Positions 7,978 to 17,712 of a DNA stretch of 60,477 nt are shown here, piece after piece; position 1 is the first letter of the stretch, and every line of letters begins with the position of its first letter. The stretch spans positions 1 through 60,477 of the forward strand of contig NZ_CALMFY010000153.1 of assembly GCF_937863485.1 (NCBI RefSeq), read 5' to 3'. The notes under the pieces were generated by a model, which did not search any database, had not been told where the DNA came from, and saw only the letters and a program-made list of their open reading frames with translations. The position numbers were made by a program, and so were the translations under genes. The DNA comes from an uncultured Nostoc sp. (GTDB lineage: Bacteria > Cyanobacteriota > Cyanobacteriia > Cyanobacteriales > Nostocaceae).

Positions 7978-9591
7978 ATGATTTTTCGCAGTACAGAACC
8001 GAATATCTCCATCCCTGAACAGCCCTTAACGGAAATTGTCTTGCAACGAGTGATAGAATTCACTGACAAACCAGCGATGATTGACGGGCTAACTGGTCGA
8101 ACGATAACTTATAGAGAACTAGCAGACTCAATTAGCAAAGTAGCTGCTGGTTTTGCTGCGAGGGGTTTTTCTAAGGGGGATGTAGTTGCTATTTATAGTC
8201 CTAACTGTCTAGAATATCCCATCGCATTTGGGGCGATCGCTAGTTTAGGTGGAGTTAGCACCACGGCAAATCCATCTTTTACAGCTAGCGAACTTGCATA
8301 TCAATTAAATGATGCTGGTGCTAAATATTTGCTGACAGTACCAGAACTGCTAGAACGCGGATTAGAGGCCGCTAGTCAGTCAAAAGTTGAATCAGTATTT
8401 GTGTTTGGTAACGCTGCGGGTGCAATCCCATTTTCTGTACTTTTAGAACATTGTGACTCAGTACCAAAAGTACAAATTAATCCAAAAGAAGACGCGGTTG
8501 CTTTGCCCTATTCTAGTGGCACAACTGGTTTGCCTAAAGGAGTCACACTGACACACTATAATCTAGCAGCCAACGTGTACCAACTTTCAAACCGCGAGTT
8601 GATAAGTTCAGCAGACACAATTATTGGCATTCTGCCATTCTTTCATAGCTACGGACTGCAAATTTTCTTAAACTATAGCCTTTATTGTGGTGCTACCGTA
8701 GTTGTGATGCCGCAATTTGATTTAGAGACTTTTTTGAGACTAGTGCAGAAGTATAAAATTACTCGCGCTCATTTAGTACCTCCGATAGTCTTAGCCTTAG
8801 CAAAACAACCAATAGTAGATAAATACGACCTTTCTAGCTTAAAGATAATTACCAGTGGAGCAGCTCCACTGGGTAATGAAGTGACTTTGGAATGCGAACA
8901 GCGTTTAAATTGTGTCGTCAAGCAAGCCTACGGTTTGACAGAAACCAGCCCAATAACGCATATCAACCCTGACGAACGTGAAAAAATCAAATCCGGTTCT
9001 GTTGGTCCCTGCATGAGAAATACTGAATGTCAAATTGTAGATATTGAAACAGAGAAACCCTTGGGTTTCCACGAGCAAGGGGAGCTATGGATTCGCGGTC
9101 CGCAAGTGATGAAAGGGTATTTAAATAACCCTGAAGCGACTGCAAAAGTAATTGATGCCGATGGTTGGTTTCGCACTGGTGATATAGCTTATGTAGATGA
9201 AGATGGTTATTTTTACATAGTTAACCGGATTAAAGAGTTAATTAAATACAACGGATATCCAATTGCGCCAGCAGAACTAGAGGCTGTATTGTTATCCCAT
9301 CCAGCGATCGCTAATGCTGCTGTAATCCCCAGTCCCCATCCAAGTACGGGTGAAGTTCCCAAGGGTTTTGTTGTCCTCAAAAGCGAAGCTACTCTTGGGG
9401 AAATTATGGAATTTGTAGCAGGACTTGTCGCACCACATAAAAGAATTCGTCGGTTGGAAATTGTCGATAAAATCCCCAAATCAGCTTCTGGTAAAATTTT
9501 GCGTCGGCTTTTAGTGCAACGAGAAATAGCAAATATAGCAGAAAACTTACCAGAACCTCTTCTCAAAGTAAATGGGTTGCAGAAAAATTAG
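7978..9591 (+). CDS. 4-coumarate-CoA-ligase-like AMP-forming acyl-CoA ligase
   Basis: A 537-residue ANL-superfamily enzyme. The ATP-binding P-loop is YSSGTTGLPKG (178-188). It also has QAYGLTETSP, GWFRTGDIAYVDEDGY (hinge/ATP motif), NRIKELIKYNGYPI and the C-terminal catalytic PKSASGKILRR. It would activate a carboxylate as an acyl-AMP and thioesterify it, the acid being unknown. The domain looks complete up to about residue 525. The last 12 or so residues (LLKVNGLQKN) are read out of frame from the following thioester-reductase fragment, so the natural C-terminus has been lost in a deletion. Originally it may have belonged to a ligase-carrier-reductase system reducing an acid to an aldehyde. 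It may still be active as a plain ligase. Confidence 0.85.
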   Translation: MIFRSTEPNISIPEQPLTEIVLQRVIEFTDKPAMIDGLTGRTITYRELADSISKVAAGFAARGFSKGDVVAIYSPNCLEYPIAFGAIASLGGVSTTANPSFTASELAYQLNDAGAKYLLTVPELLERGLEAASQSKVESVFVFGNAAGAIPFSVLLEHCDSVPKVQINPKEDAVALPYSSGTTGLPKGVTLTHYNLAANVYQLSNRELISSADTIIGILPFFHSYGLQIFLNYSLYCGATVVVMPQFDLETFLRLVQKYKITRAHLVPPIVLALAKQPIVDKYDLSSLKIITSGAAPLGNEVTLECEQRLNCVVKQAYGLTETSPITHINPDEREKIKSGSVGPCMRNTECQIVDIETEKPLGFHEQGELWIRGPQVMKGYLNNPEATAKVIDADGWFRTGDIAYVDEDGYFYIVNRIKELIKYNGYPIAPAELEAVLLSHPAIANAAVIPSPHPSTGEVPKGFVVLKSEATLGEIMEFVAGLVAPHKRIRRLEIVDKIPKSASGKILRRLLVQREIANIAENLPEPLLKVNGLQKN

Positions 9592-10160
9592 CTACTATTG
9601 CACGCTCGCGTGCTATTCCCGTTTCTATTTACAGACCACCCTTTATTTCCGGTCATAGTCAAACAGGTGCTTGGTATACAGATGATGTTATTTGTCGAAT
9701 GATTAAAGGTTGCATCCAAATGGGAAGCATGGCTGGTATAACTGATATATTGGATTTATCTCCTGTTGATTATGTCAGCAAAAGCATTGTCTATTTATCA
9801 AGACAACGCGAAGCTCTTGGTAAATCTTTTCATTTAAACAATCCTCAACCTATTTCTTGGAATCAGCTAACTGATTTTATTCGTTCTTTAGGCTATCCCA
9901 TTAAGCATATTTCTTATCAAAATTGGCAGTCACAGCTTAGTAACCAAGCTCGTTCGCAATCAAATCCTTTATATCCTCTTTTACCTTTCTTTCTCAAAAA
10001 TTCTCCAGAGCATCAACAAGCTAGAGAACCAAAAATTAGCTGTCAAGCAACGCAGACCGCACTGGCAGAAAGTTCGATTATCTGTCCTCCAGTAGATACT
10101 AAATTGCTGAATACCTATTTTGACTACTTTATTAGTAGCGGTTTTTTGGATGCGAAATGA
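9561..10160 (+). pseudogene. C-terminal fragment of a thioester reductase domain
   Basis: From 9561 a different frame from the ligase reads SQSKWVAEKLATIARSRAIP, then VSIYRPPFISGH and later ILDLSPVDYVSKSIVYLS. This is the C-terminal half of the NAD-binding thioester-reductase (Lys2/CAR type) domain; YSxSKW carries the catalytic Tyr/Lys region in intact enzymes. It stays open for about 199 codons to TGA 10158-10160. The N-terminal Rossmann half and any carrier domain are missing, and there is no start in phase with the ligase. It is best read as the residue of a large deletion that joined the ligase to this fragment with a frame change. Translation from an internal ATG (9699) would give a useless fragment. 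Confidence 0.78.
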
Positions 10161-10275
10161 TGAACATTACTAAAACACTTCTTTGTGCCTTTGGAATTTA
10201 TCCTGTTGTGTTTAATGACAACGGCGATAATTCTTGAGTCTTGGCATTGGACAAAGTGCAGAGTAGCAGAAGGAA

Positions 10276-11232
10276 TTAAGCGTTTCGGCGATCTTCCACT
10301 CTTCTAATCTCATCCAAAAACTTTAGCTGCTGGTATATACAGCTAATCTGCGGTAAATCCACACCTTTAGAATGCACTTTCCGTAATGGGTTCCCAAAAA
10401 TTGCTTCTACTTCCAAAGGCCGTCTTTCGTCGTAGTCAATTTTCATGCTGGTACGATAAGGCTTCATCTTCACGGTGTAATCTAGCATTGTTTGAATGAA
10501 GCTATCAGGAATGATGCGTCCGCAACTAAAGGAACCTGCTGCAACTTCATACATCAACTGTTCAACTAATTTGCGGGTGTGGACATAGGACATTAATTCA
10601 TCTGTTCTAGCGTTGAGAATTACAGACAGTCCATTATAGGGAATATTCCACACCAATTTTTTCCATCGCCCTAGTAGTAAGTCTTCAGTTAATTCCATTG
10701 AGATACCAGCACTCTTGAAGTCATCGGCAATTTGCCGCATCTTATCTGTAATCCCAGTAGGATCATAGCCAGAAGCATATCCTCCTAGTGTAATTTGTCC
10801 ATAGTCGAGGTGGCGGATATGTCCTGCTTCGACTTTATTGGAACAGAGAAAACACAACCCACCAATAATGCTGACATTGCCAACTATTTTGGCAACTTCT
10901 TCTTCCACCGCCAATCCATTTTGCAATACCAACACTACCCCATCATCCCTGACGAGTGGCGGTAACATCTGCGGCAATAAATGGTTTTGTGTCGTCTTTA
11001 ATGCTACCACCACCACATCGCATTGTGGCATTTTTTCTACATCATTGTAGGCATTAACTTGAGTCAGGGTGAAATCACCATCTTTTGACTCAATAACCAA
11101 ACCAGATTTACTGACATATTCATAATCACTCTTCAGCAGAAAGTGGACATCTAAACCAGCTTTTTGCAGTTTGGCACCATAAAAGCCACCTAATGCACCA
11201 GTTCCTAGAATGGCGTAACTACGCTCGGACAT
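10276..11232 (-). CDS. Ketopantoate reductase (PanE/ApbA) family protein
   Basis: A 318-residue two-domain dehydrogenase. The N-terminal Rossmann fold has GTGALG (10-15). The C-terminal domain has the family signature K192-x3-N196-x3-N200 in RWKKLVWNIPYNGLS, matching the catalytic Lys and Asn of PanE. It would reduce 2-dehydropantoate to pantoate with NADPH, on the way to coenzyme A; several cyanobacterial paralogues exist, so a different 2-oxoacid is possible. It converges on the thioester-reductase fragment. No operon partner is evident. Confidence 0.82.
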   Translation of the reverse strand: MSERSYAILGTGALGGFYGAKLQKAGLDVHFLLKSDYEYVSKSGLVIESKDGDFTLTQVNAYNDVEKMPQCDVVVVALKTTQNHLLPQMLPPLVRDDGVVLVLQNGLAVEEEVAKIVGNVSIIGGLCFLCSNKVEAGHIRHLDYGQITLGGYASGYDPTGITDKMRQIADDFKSAGISMELTEDLLLGRWKKLVWNIPYNGLSVILNARTDELMSYVHTRKLVEQLMYEVAAGSFSCGRIIPDSFIQTMLDYTVKMKPYRTSMKIDYDERRPLEVEAIFGNPLRKVHSKGVDLPQISCIYQQLKFLDEIRRVEDRRNA

Positions 11233-11555
11233 TTTGGTAACAATGAGATTTTTCTATGATGATCATAAGGCGAATACGTCGCACACATACAGCCGAGGGT
11301 AATCTGGTCAAAAATTATTTGAAGAATTATATGAACCAGGGTTGCAGTTAGTTACCAAATCAAAAAAGAACATGTTGACTAATAGTTGATGTTCTTAATC
11401 TGTCAAGAATGGTCTTCATCTGGTTTTTGATACTGATATTTACCCAATAGGCGTTGGGAGCAAATAGCTAGCTGTACCCTCCTACAAACGACTCTGCCTT
11501 GGAAACCATATAACCCTAAGTGACTAGGGTGAGATGTTAGATATATTTGTTAACT
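11233..11555. other. 323-bp spacer with a small hairpin
   Basis: No gene seen. A 6-bp hairpin ACCCTA/TAGGGT lies at 11513-11530, beyond the stop of the upstream unknown gene, without a clear U-run. TAGCTAGCTGTACCCTCCTACA near 11466 resembles the hairpin element at 38490-38519, suggesting a dispersed repeat. Confidence 0.5.
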
Positions 11556-12881
11556 TTATTGAAAACCCTTTGCTGGCTTTTTTTGCCCCTTACCCTTAGG
11601 CTTAGATTTATTAACTTCTCCTAAAGCTTCTTGAAATAAGTTGTGTAGATGTATAGGAACGCTAGCAATTTCTGGTAACTCTGGCTCAATAGGTTTGTTG
11701 AATTCTTGCAAAAGTGGGTCTAAGTCACTTTCAAGGCTAAATGGACGTTGCAGATATTTCTGCAACACCCTTTCTAACTGAGTTGGATACTGTTGCGCTA
11801 ACCGATGCCAGATAAAGGCGTTAATACTTTTATCTTCGAGGTAATACCGAATTAATTTTTCAGCCCCTTCAATACTTTCCCAGTCCTCTGCTGATAAAAT
11901 TGCTTGTATTTTACTATATGTTGGTAAAAATATTTGTCCCCAACGAGGATCAGAAAGAGCCGTTACCTGTTCTGCTTTTTTGAGTTCCGCAGGTAAATCA
12001 ACTTTGGGCATAACCATTTTGCTATTGCCACTTTTGCTGTTAAACATCTGAGAAACTGCGTTTGAGTCAGCACCAAATTCTTGTGCTGCTGCTTTGATTT
12101 CCTCATCTGTGATGCCAGCTGCTTCTGCCACTTCAGCCAAGGACTTGGAAGTATCAATTCCTGCTGCTGCAAAGCTTTTTTCAGTGATTAATTCTTGGAA
12201 TTGGGCTATTTTTTTATTAAGCTGGTATCCCGGCAGTGTGATTTCATCAGTGCCAAAAAAGTCTACAAACTGCTGATGATATTGTGCTACTGACTCCCAA
12301 GCCTCTTCTAGCAAGTCTGGAGCATCGCTGTAAAGATTACTTTTATAGTTTTCTTTGAAATTACCAATTGCTACAGCAAGTTTTGGTTTACCCAATTTAC
12401 CCATCATTGTGTAGGGGCCAGAAAACATCCAGTAGCTGTCGGTAACGGGAGAAATGCGAGTTAGTAAGATTTCTCCTACTTTCAACCGAGATATTGCCTG
12501 TAGTGTTTGGGTATTGTTTGGCTTGACGATATAGCGTTTATCTGTCAACCAGTTCGTCAGCTCAAAGCCATCAGGTAGGATGTTAGTAATGGCAAATAAG
12601 CCAATAAAACTATGATGCCAGCTTTTGATCAGGTCGCGATCGCTCCCTTCTAAATCTGGATGGCTTTCGATAAACAACTCTAATGGTGACTTCTCACCGA
12701 CTTTCCCTACTGTCAGAAAGCTATCGATGATTAAGTCCTGCTGCGTACTATCCCCACTTCCACGACGCAACTGTGCTGCTGCATAGGTTTCGAGTGCTTG
12801 TGCCAGTTCGCCTTCTGCATCAAGAACAAAATCAACTAAGGCTTGTTTTAATTGGTGCGATCGTTCTAATATGACATCCAC
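11556..12881 (-). CDS. Conserved cyanobacterial protein of unknown function, 441 residues
   Basis: I do not recognise a named domain. The protein is soluble and mostly helical, without signal peptide or membrane segment. The N-terminal part (1-110) is acidic and helical (VDFVLDAEGELAQALETY). A middle beta-containing part (about 115-170) includes LKVGEILLTRISPV. A helical stretch (about 225-270) has a helix-turn-helix-like LAEVAEAAGITDEEIKAAA. The tail is strongly basic (KSKPKGKGQKKPAKGF), which suggests nucleic-acid or phosphate contact. Length and codon use resemble the neighbours, so a real gene is likely. It stands alone, with repeats on both sides. Confidence 0.7.
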   Translation of the reverse strand: MDVILERSHQLKQALVDFVLDAEGELAQALETYAAAQLRRGSGDSTQQDLIIDSFLTVGKVGEKSPLELFIESHPDLEGSDRDLIKSWHHSFIGLFAITNILPDGFELTNWLTDKRYIVKPNNTQTLQAISRLKVGEILLTRISPVTDSYWMFSGPYTMMGKLGKPKLAVAIGNFKENYKSNLYSDAPDLLEEAWESVAQYHQQFVDFFGTDEITLPGYQLNKKIAQFQELITEKSFAAAGIDTSKSLAEVAEAAGITDEEIKAAAQEFGADSNAVSQMFNSKSGNSKMVMPKVDLPAELKKAEQVTALSDPRWGQIFLPTYSKIQAILSAEDWESIEGAEKLIRYYLEDKSINAFIWHRLAQQYPTQLERVLQKYLQRPFSLESDLDPLLQEFNKPIEPELPEIASVPIHLHNLFQEALGEVNKSKPKGKGQKKPAKGFQ

Positions 12882-13106
12882 AAGTTCATCTCTCGGTGCA
12901 ACAGATGTAAATTATAGCTTTTGAGAGAATTGCTTGTTTGATAATTTAGCAACTTCCCTATGGAAACTGCCATATCTCCTCTAAAAGTTTTCAATAAGCA
13001 CATTTTATCCCAAATTAGATGATCTGACGCTGCTGACTGCTACCCTGCAAAGTTTCTTTAGGAGATGTCTACTGTGTCAAGTTTAAATTGATCAGTAGAC
13101 AAGACT

Positions 13107-13241
13107 TTAGTCCTGAGAAAATAAGGACTAATACCATTTCACTTTAATAATGATACAAATACGTTGGTAAGGGCATGGCAATGCCATGCCCCTACAAGAA
13201 ATCTATCTGTATCAGGGTTTTCGTGAATTGGTATAAAATCC
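13107..13241. mobile_element. MITE-like element with hairpin, central palindrome and inverted ends
   Basis: The ends are near-inverted: GGACTAATACCATTTCAC (13125-13142) against GTGAATTGGTATAAAATCC (13223-13241). The middle carries the palindrome GGGCATGGC-AAT-GCCATGCCC (13171-13191). Immediately left is a perfect hairpin TTAGTCCT/AGGACTAA (13107-13114, 13124-13131). There is no coding capacity. The pattern matches short non-autonomous elements common in filamentous cyanobacteria. The rest of the 12882-13346 spacer shows no gene. Confidence 0.7.
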
Positions 13242-13346
13242 TGACTACAAACCATCAATCAAAACTAGTTTGACAAATCACTACTAGGTAGAAAGCCAAA
13301 AACCAGAATCTTGAGGATTCAAAAATGTGTTTTTAGAGAGCAAAAT

Positions 13347-13380
13347 AAAAAGGCAAAAGAAAATCTTCTTTTGCCTTTTT
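13347..13380 (-). terminator. Terminator of the rpoB-rpoC1-rpoC2 operon
   Basis: A 15-bp perfect stem (AAAAAGGCAAAAGAA at 13347-13361, TTCTTTTGCCTTTTT at 13366-13380) closes a 4-nt loop, 40 bp beyond the rpoC2 stop, with a U-run on the minus strand. A textbook rho-independent terminator. Confidence 0.92.
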
Positions 13381-13419
13381 ACTTTTTACCTTTTAATAGA
13401 GACGCAAAATTTCAAGTCT

Positions 13420-16400
13420 CTATTCCTCGTCGAAATCATCTTCCTCGTCTTCTTCTTCTTCCTCGAAATCGTCCTCGTCTGCTACTTCATCGGCGATTAA
13501 TTCATCGTCGTCATCTAAAATTGACCTTTCTGCACGTCTGCTACCAAAACCAGATTCTCCAAGAGTAGGAGAATCTAAATTATAGGTGCGAGCAGTACGG
13601 TCATCTAAAACCATATCCAGGGGATCATCAACTTCATCCAAGACACCATTGCTAATCTCAGCAGCATAATCATCGATCGCACCGGGTTCATCATAGGTAT
13701 TGTACCCAGTACCAGCCGGAATCAATCGCCCGATAATCACGTTTTCCTTTAATCCACGTAGCCAGTCAGATTTACCTTCGATGGCTGCTTCGGTAAGTAC
13801 ACGTGTTGTCTCTTGGAAGGATGCAGCAGAAATAAAGCTGTCAGTGTTCAACGATGCTTTGGTGATACCCAATAATACTGGGGTATACTGTGCCCTAGCA
13901 CCGCCTGTAATTGCCATAGCTTCGTTCACCTGCTCAACTTGGCGCAGTTCCACCAATTCGCCAGGAAGCATTGTAGTGTCACCACCATCATCAATCCGGA
14001 CTTTGTTGGTCATCTGGCGAACAATCACTTCAATGTGCTTATCGGAAATATCAATCCCCTGAGACTGATACACCATTTGCACTTCATTCACCAAGAATGT
14101 CTGTACCTTCTGCAAAGCATAGCTAGCACAAGCATAAACTCCGTCTTCGGAACCCAGGCTAAAGAAGATTTCCAAAATTTCGTGCGGGTTGGATGGACCA
14201 TCTGTCAACGGTTGTCCCGCTAACACAGTTGCTCCATCTGGCACAATCAAATTTTGTCCTGGTCCTAGAGGATAATCAGTGACCACGCCATTTGATTCTA
14301 CGACCTTGATGGCGATCGCTTCATCACCATCGCCGTAAACTACCTTAACTTCACCCGCCCGCCGACATAAAATGCACGCTTCTTTCGGTTTACGAGCTTC
14401 AAGCAGTTCCTCAATCCGGGGCAAACCTTGAATGATATCTCCGGTTTTGGCGCGTTCAAACACCAACAACACCAAGTTATCACCCCGTTGTACCAAATCG
14501 CCGTCTTCTATCTGCAACACAGCACCAGGGCTGACTCGATAAGGGCGACCGATGCGGGTAGTAATAACGTAGTTTTTAGTACTCAGAGCTGATTCCCCAC
14601 CAGATGCAGCAGCGGCACTTTTAATATCCACTACTTGCCCTGATTCTGGGGCAAAAGCTCCCGCAGCAACTTCTGTACCTTCTACTAGCAAGTCACCCAC
14701 TTTTACCTTGGGCTGAGTACTAGTATTGGTTGTGAGCATATCGGTGTGGCGCAACACTAAACAGCGACGCACGTTTTCGCTTCCTTTTTGCACGCCCCGC
14801 ACTATCCCCCCTTCTTTACACAAGATTTGGGTCCGTGCTACCACAGATCCAGGGGCGATGGTAAGCCCATCTTCTACTTCAAGTGTTGTCTCAGTGCTAC
14901 CTTGGGTGGCATCAGCGGTAATATCTCGACGAATTACCAAGGACTCCAAAATCACCAGTTGTAAGCGCTGAACTTCTGGGTCTTCAGTATCCTGTACCAA
15001 TTCAATATCTGCTGCTAGGGGCGAAGCATTGTGGTCTTGTTCCCCTTCTTGCTCAATTTCCAGCACTAACTGGGTTCGCAGCAGTTCCACACCTTCAACA
15101 GACTTGACGCGTTCCGAATCTTTGTAAGGTAGTCGCTGCACAGCCCGCAACTGAATCGAACGCCCAGTTTTTTGACTTACTGATGTAGTTGATGGCACGT
15201 CTGGATTATCCGGTACGGCAAACTCAACTACCGGACGACTTAACAGGGCAGGGCCTTCTGGTGTCTCCACATACTGGATATAGCGTAATTCTGTAGCGAC
15301 ACTGCCTTGAAATTCCTCGCCAGGTTGGATGAAGGTATTATCTCGCCCGATGACTGCTTCTGGATCATCCACCATTAGCAGTTCTCCTGGCTTAACCACC
15401 ACTTCCCGCAGGATGTCGTTTTTCTGGGTGACTTCTACCACACCGCTGTTTTGGCAGAAAATATCTTTTACTACCTCGGTGCCAGCTTCCACAAATTGAC
15501 CGTCTTCTACCAACAGCAAGGAGATGTCTTTATTAACTTCGTGACTTTCTTCGGGAATCCACAAAAGGGTACCGCCCTGCACAACTTCATAACCCAGCTT
15601 GGCTTTGCCTTTTTTCTGGACTTCTACACCGGCGAATTTCAGGAATCCACCAGTGGTTGTGCGATAGCGGTCATCAATTAACTCAGCTACCACTTGACCA
15701 TTTTGTACTTTTGTGCTAGGTGTAGCCCGGAGGTTAAATATCTGGTTGTTGCCAGTGGAGACTAAGTAATTATTACGACCTTGGGAACTTTGGACTGTTA
15801 CCGTTGCCTGGTCTAAGACTACAGAAGCGGTAATAATCTCAATTTCCCTAGTACTTTTACCTGGGGTAGCTTCCGGCAAGCGCACCACACCACCGTGTAA
15901 AGTGGTTAACTTGGTTTCTGCTAAAACTCCATTCGAGGCGATCGCATCACCATTTTTCACCACCAATTCTGCCCCAGGTGGCAAGTTGTAAACTTCCCCA
16001 GACAAAATCCAAATCAAACCACCCCGTGCGGCTGTGGTTGTGGTATTACCCTGACGGTCGGTTTTTTGTTCTGGAACTACTTCGGCAAATTGCACTTCCC
16101 CTGCCAAGTCAGAGGCTACATCTTTAACTGCTTTTTCTGTATTAGTCCTAGTTGTGCGTCCACCGAGAGCAACCTCTGCCAACAACTGTCCTTGTTTTAC
16201 CTTATTTCCATCAAATACATATAGTGTTGAACCTTGAGTAAGATGAACCTCTTGGTTGTCTGGGGTAACATCACCTACTTTTGTTGGCTCCAAAAGCAGG
16301 ATGCCATTAGCCTCAACATACAGGGCATCTTCCCCGTGGCGGGTACGATATGTTCTGGTTTTCAGTTTGCGGGGAAGCTTGACAGTCCCATCGATTTTAG

Positions 16401-17466
16401 AACGAACTTGTTGCGCCACTTCCCCAGTAAACACACCACCTGTGTGGAATGTCCGCATGGTTAACTGGGTACCAGGTTCGCCGATACTTTGGGCGGCAAT
16501 AATCCCCACTGCTTCGCCCAAATCCACCATTTTGGCGTGGGCTAAACTCCAACCGTAGCAGTGTTGACACACTGAACGTGCAGCTTCACAAGTTAGGGGC
16601 GATCGCACCACAACTTCTCCCACCCCAGATTTTTCAATTTTCTTTGCCAAGTCCTCAGAAATTGGAGAATTGCGTGGTGCAATCACTTCTTTTGTGACTG
16701 GATGCACCACATCTTCGCCAATTACCCGTCCCATCAAACGAGTTGCTAGAGGAATCAAGGTTTTGGCACCTTCTGTCATTGGTCGAATGTTAAGTCCTCT
16801 GGTGGTGCCGCAGTCAAATTCCCGAATAATTACATCCTGCGATACATCCACCAATCGGCGGGTGAGATAACCAGAGTCAGCCGTCCGTAAGGCGGTATCC
16901 ACTAATCCTTTTCTGGCACCGTAAGACGAAATAATGTATTCCGTCACAGTTAGTCCTTCACGGAAATTAGTTTTGATGGGCAAATCGATAATTTCCCCTT
17001 GAGGATCTGCCATCAGTCCCCGCATCCCCACCAATTGCCGGACTTGGGAAATGTTACCCCGTGCCCCGGAGAATGCCATCATGTATACGGAGTTTAGGGG
17101 ATCAGTTTTCTTGAAGTGAACGACAACTTCATCTTTCAAGGCTTCACTGGTACCGTTCCAGGTATCGATTACCTTTTGGAAGCGTTCTACTTCGGTGATT
17201 TCTCCCCGTTGGTAACGGGTTTCTGTGGCGCGAATTTCTTCTTCGGCTGCTTCTAGCAGCAATCGCTTAGTTGGTGGCACCATCAAGTCATCTACACTGA
17301 TGGAAACCCCTGCTTTGGTAGCGTAGCGAAATCCCAAATCTTTTAGTTTGTCCGCCATTACTGCGGTTCGCGCCGTACCATAATGCGTAAAGGCCCAAGA
17401 AATTAAATTTCTCAGTTGACCTTTGTCAACCACCCGATTGCGAAAAATCATTTTTTCGTTAGTCAT
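13420..17466 (-). CDS. rpoC2: RNA polymerase beta-prime subunit, C-terminal part (RpoC2)
   Basis: At 1348 residues it is the cyanobacteria/plastid-type C-terminal half of beta-prime. It carries the trigger-loop region ([19 protein letters not shown] near 170-188) and the second zinc site (C219, C293, C300, C303). A large insertion of repeated sandwich-barrel hybrid motifs fills the middle, and the bridge region near the end has HEILEIFF and MLPGELVEL. The C-terminus is a long acidic run of Asp and Glu (about 1318-1348). It is the last gene of the operon and is followed by a strong terminator. The start at 17466 ([12 protein letters not shown]) is typical. A 246-bp spacer full of repeats separates it from rpoC1. 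Confidence 0.97.
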   Translation of the reverse strand: MTNEKMIFRNRVVDKGQLRNLISWAFTHYGTARTAVMADKLKDLGFRYATKAGVSISVDDLMVPPTKRLLLEAAEEEIRATETRYQRGEITEVERFQKVIDTWNGTSEALKDEVVVHFKKTDPLNSVYMMAFSGARGNISQVRQLVGMRGLMADPQGEIIDLPIKTNFREGLTVTEYIISSYGARKGLVDTALRTADSGYLTRRLVDVSQDVIIREFDCGTTRGLNIRPMTEGAKTLIPLATRLMGRVIGEDVVHPVTKEVIAPRNSPISEDLAKKIEKSGVGEVVVRSPLTCEAARSVCQHCYGWSLAHAKMVDLGEAVGIIAAQSIGEPGTQLTMRTFHTGGVFTGEVAQQVRSKIDGTVKLPRKLKTRTYRTRHGEDALYVEANGILLLEPTKVGDVTPDNQEVHLTQGSTLYVFDGNKVKQGQLLAEVALGGRTTRTNTEKAVKDVASDLAGEVQFAEVVPEQKTDRQGNTTTTAARGGLIWILSGEVYNLPPGAELVVKNGDAIASNGVLAETKLTTLHGGVVRLPEATPGKSTREIEIITASVVLDQATVTVQSSQGRNNYLVSTGNNQIFNLRATPSTKVQNGQVVAELIDDRYRTTTGGFLKFAGVEVQKKGKAKLGYEVVQGGTLLWIPEESHEVNKDISLLLVEDGQFVEAGTEVVKDIFCQNSGVVEVTQKNDILREVVVKPGELLMVDDPEAVIGRDNTFIQPGEEFQGSVATELRYIQYVETPEGPALLSRPVVEFAVPDNPDVPSTTSVSQKTGRSIQLRAVQRLPYKDSERVKSVEGVELLRTQLVLEIEQEGEQDHNASPLAADIELVQDTEDPEVQRLQLVILESLVIRRDITADATQGSTETTLEVEDGLTIAPGSVVARTQILCKEGGIVRGVQKGSENVRRCLVLRHTDMLTTNTSTQPKVKVGDLLVEGTEVAAGAFAPESGQVVDIKSAAAASGGESALSTKNYVITTRIGRPYRVSPGAVLQIEDGDLVQRGDNLVLLVFERAKTGDIIQGLPRIEELLEARKPKEACILCRRAGEVKVVYGDGDEAIAIKVVESNGVVTDYPLGPGQNLIVPDGATVLAGQPLTDGPSNPHEILEIFFSLGSEDGVYACASYALQKVQTFLVNEVQMVYQSQGIDISDKHIEVIVRQMTNKVRIDDGGDTTMLPGELVELRQVEQVNEAMAITGGARAQYTPVLLGITKASLNTDSFISAASFQETTRVLTEAAIEGKSDWLRGLKENVIIGRLIPAGTGYNTYDEPGAIDDYAAEISNGVLDEVDDPLDMVLDDRTARTYNLDSPTLGESGFGSRRAERSILDDDDELIADEVADEDDFEEEEEDEEDDFDEE

Positions 17467-17533
17467 TAGTCATTAGTCCTGAGTCATCAATAATTAATAA
17501 TTCGTAATACTCGCCAGAGGCGAGAAGCAAGCT

Positions 17534-17578
17534 ACGTAATTCGTAATTGAAGAATTAATTACGAATTACGAATTACGT
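17534..17578. repeat. 15-bp perfect inverted repeat between rpoC1 and rpoC2
   Basis: ACGTAATTCGTAATT (17534-17548) and AATTACGAATTACGT (17564-17578) are exact inverted copies with a 15-nt loop. The AATTACG motif is also repeated directly. An RNA hairpin here would lie between two co-transcribed polymerase genes. It has no U-run typical of a terminator on the minus strand. Confidence 0.88.
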
Positions 17579-17580
17579 TT

Positions 17581-17690
17581 AATGTGAATTAGGCGTTGAA
17601 ATCCTTATGTTGCCGTCGATTTGGTTCAAGCTATGTTTTGGTTAGACCCAGAAATCCTTATGGAACATAGGGCGTTTCTAATTCACATCA
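17581..17690. mobile_element. Small MITE-like element in the rpoC1-rpoC2 spacer
   Basis: The termini ATGTGAATTAG (17582-17592) and CTAATTCACAT (17678-17688) are perfect 11-bp inverted repeats. Inside them, AATCCTTATG occurs twice as a direct repeat (17600-17609 and 17653-17662). The element is about 110 bp with no coding frame. Confidence 0.65.
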
Positions 17691-17712
17691 GGCGTGAATT
17701 AGAAATTACGAA

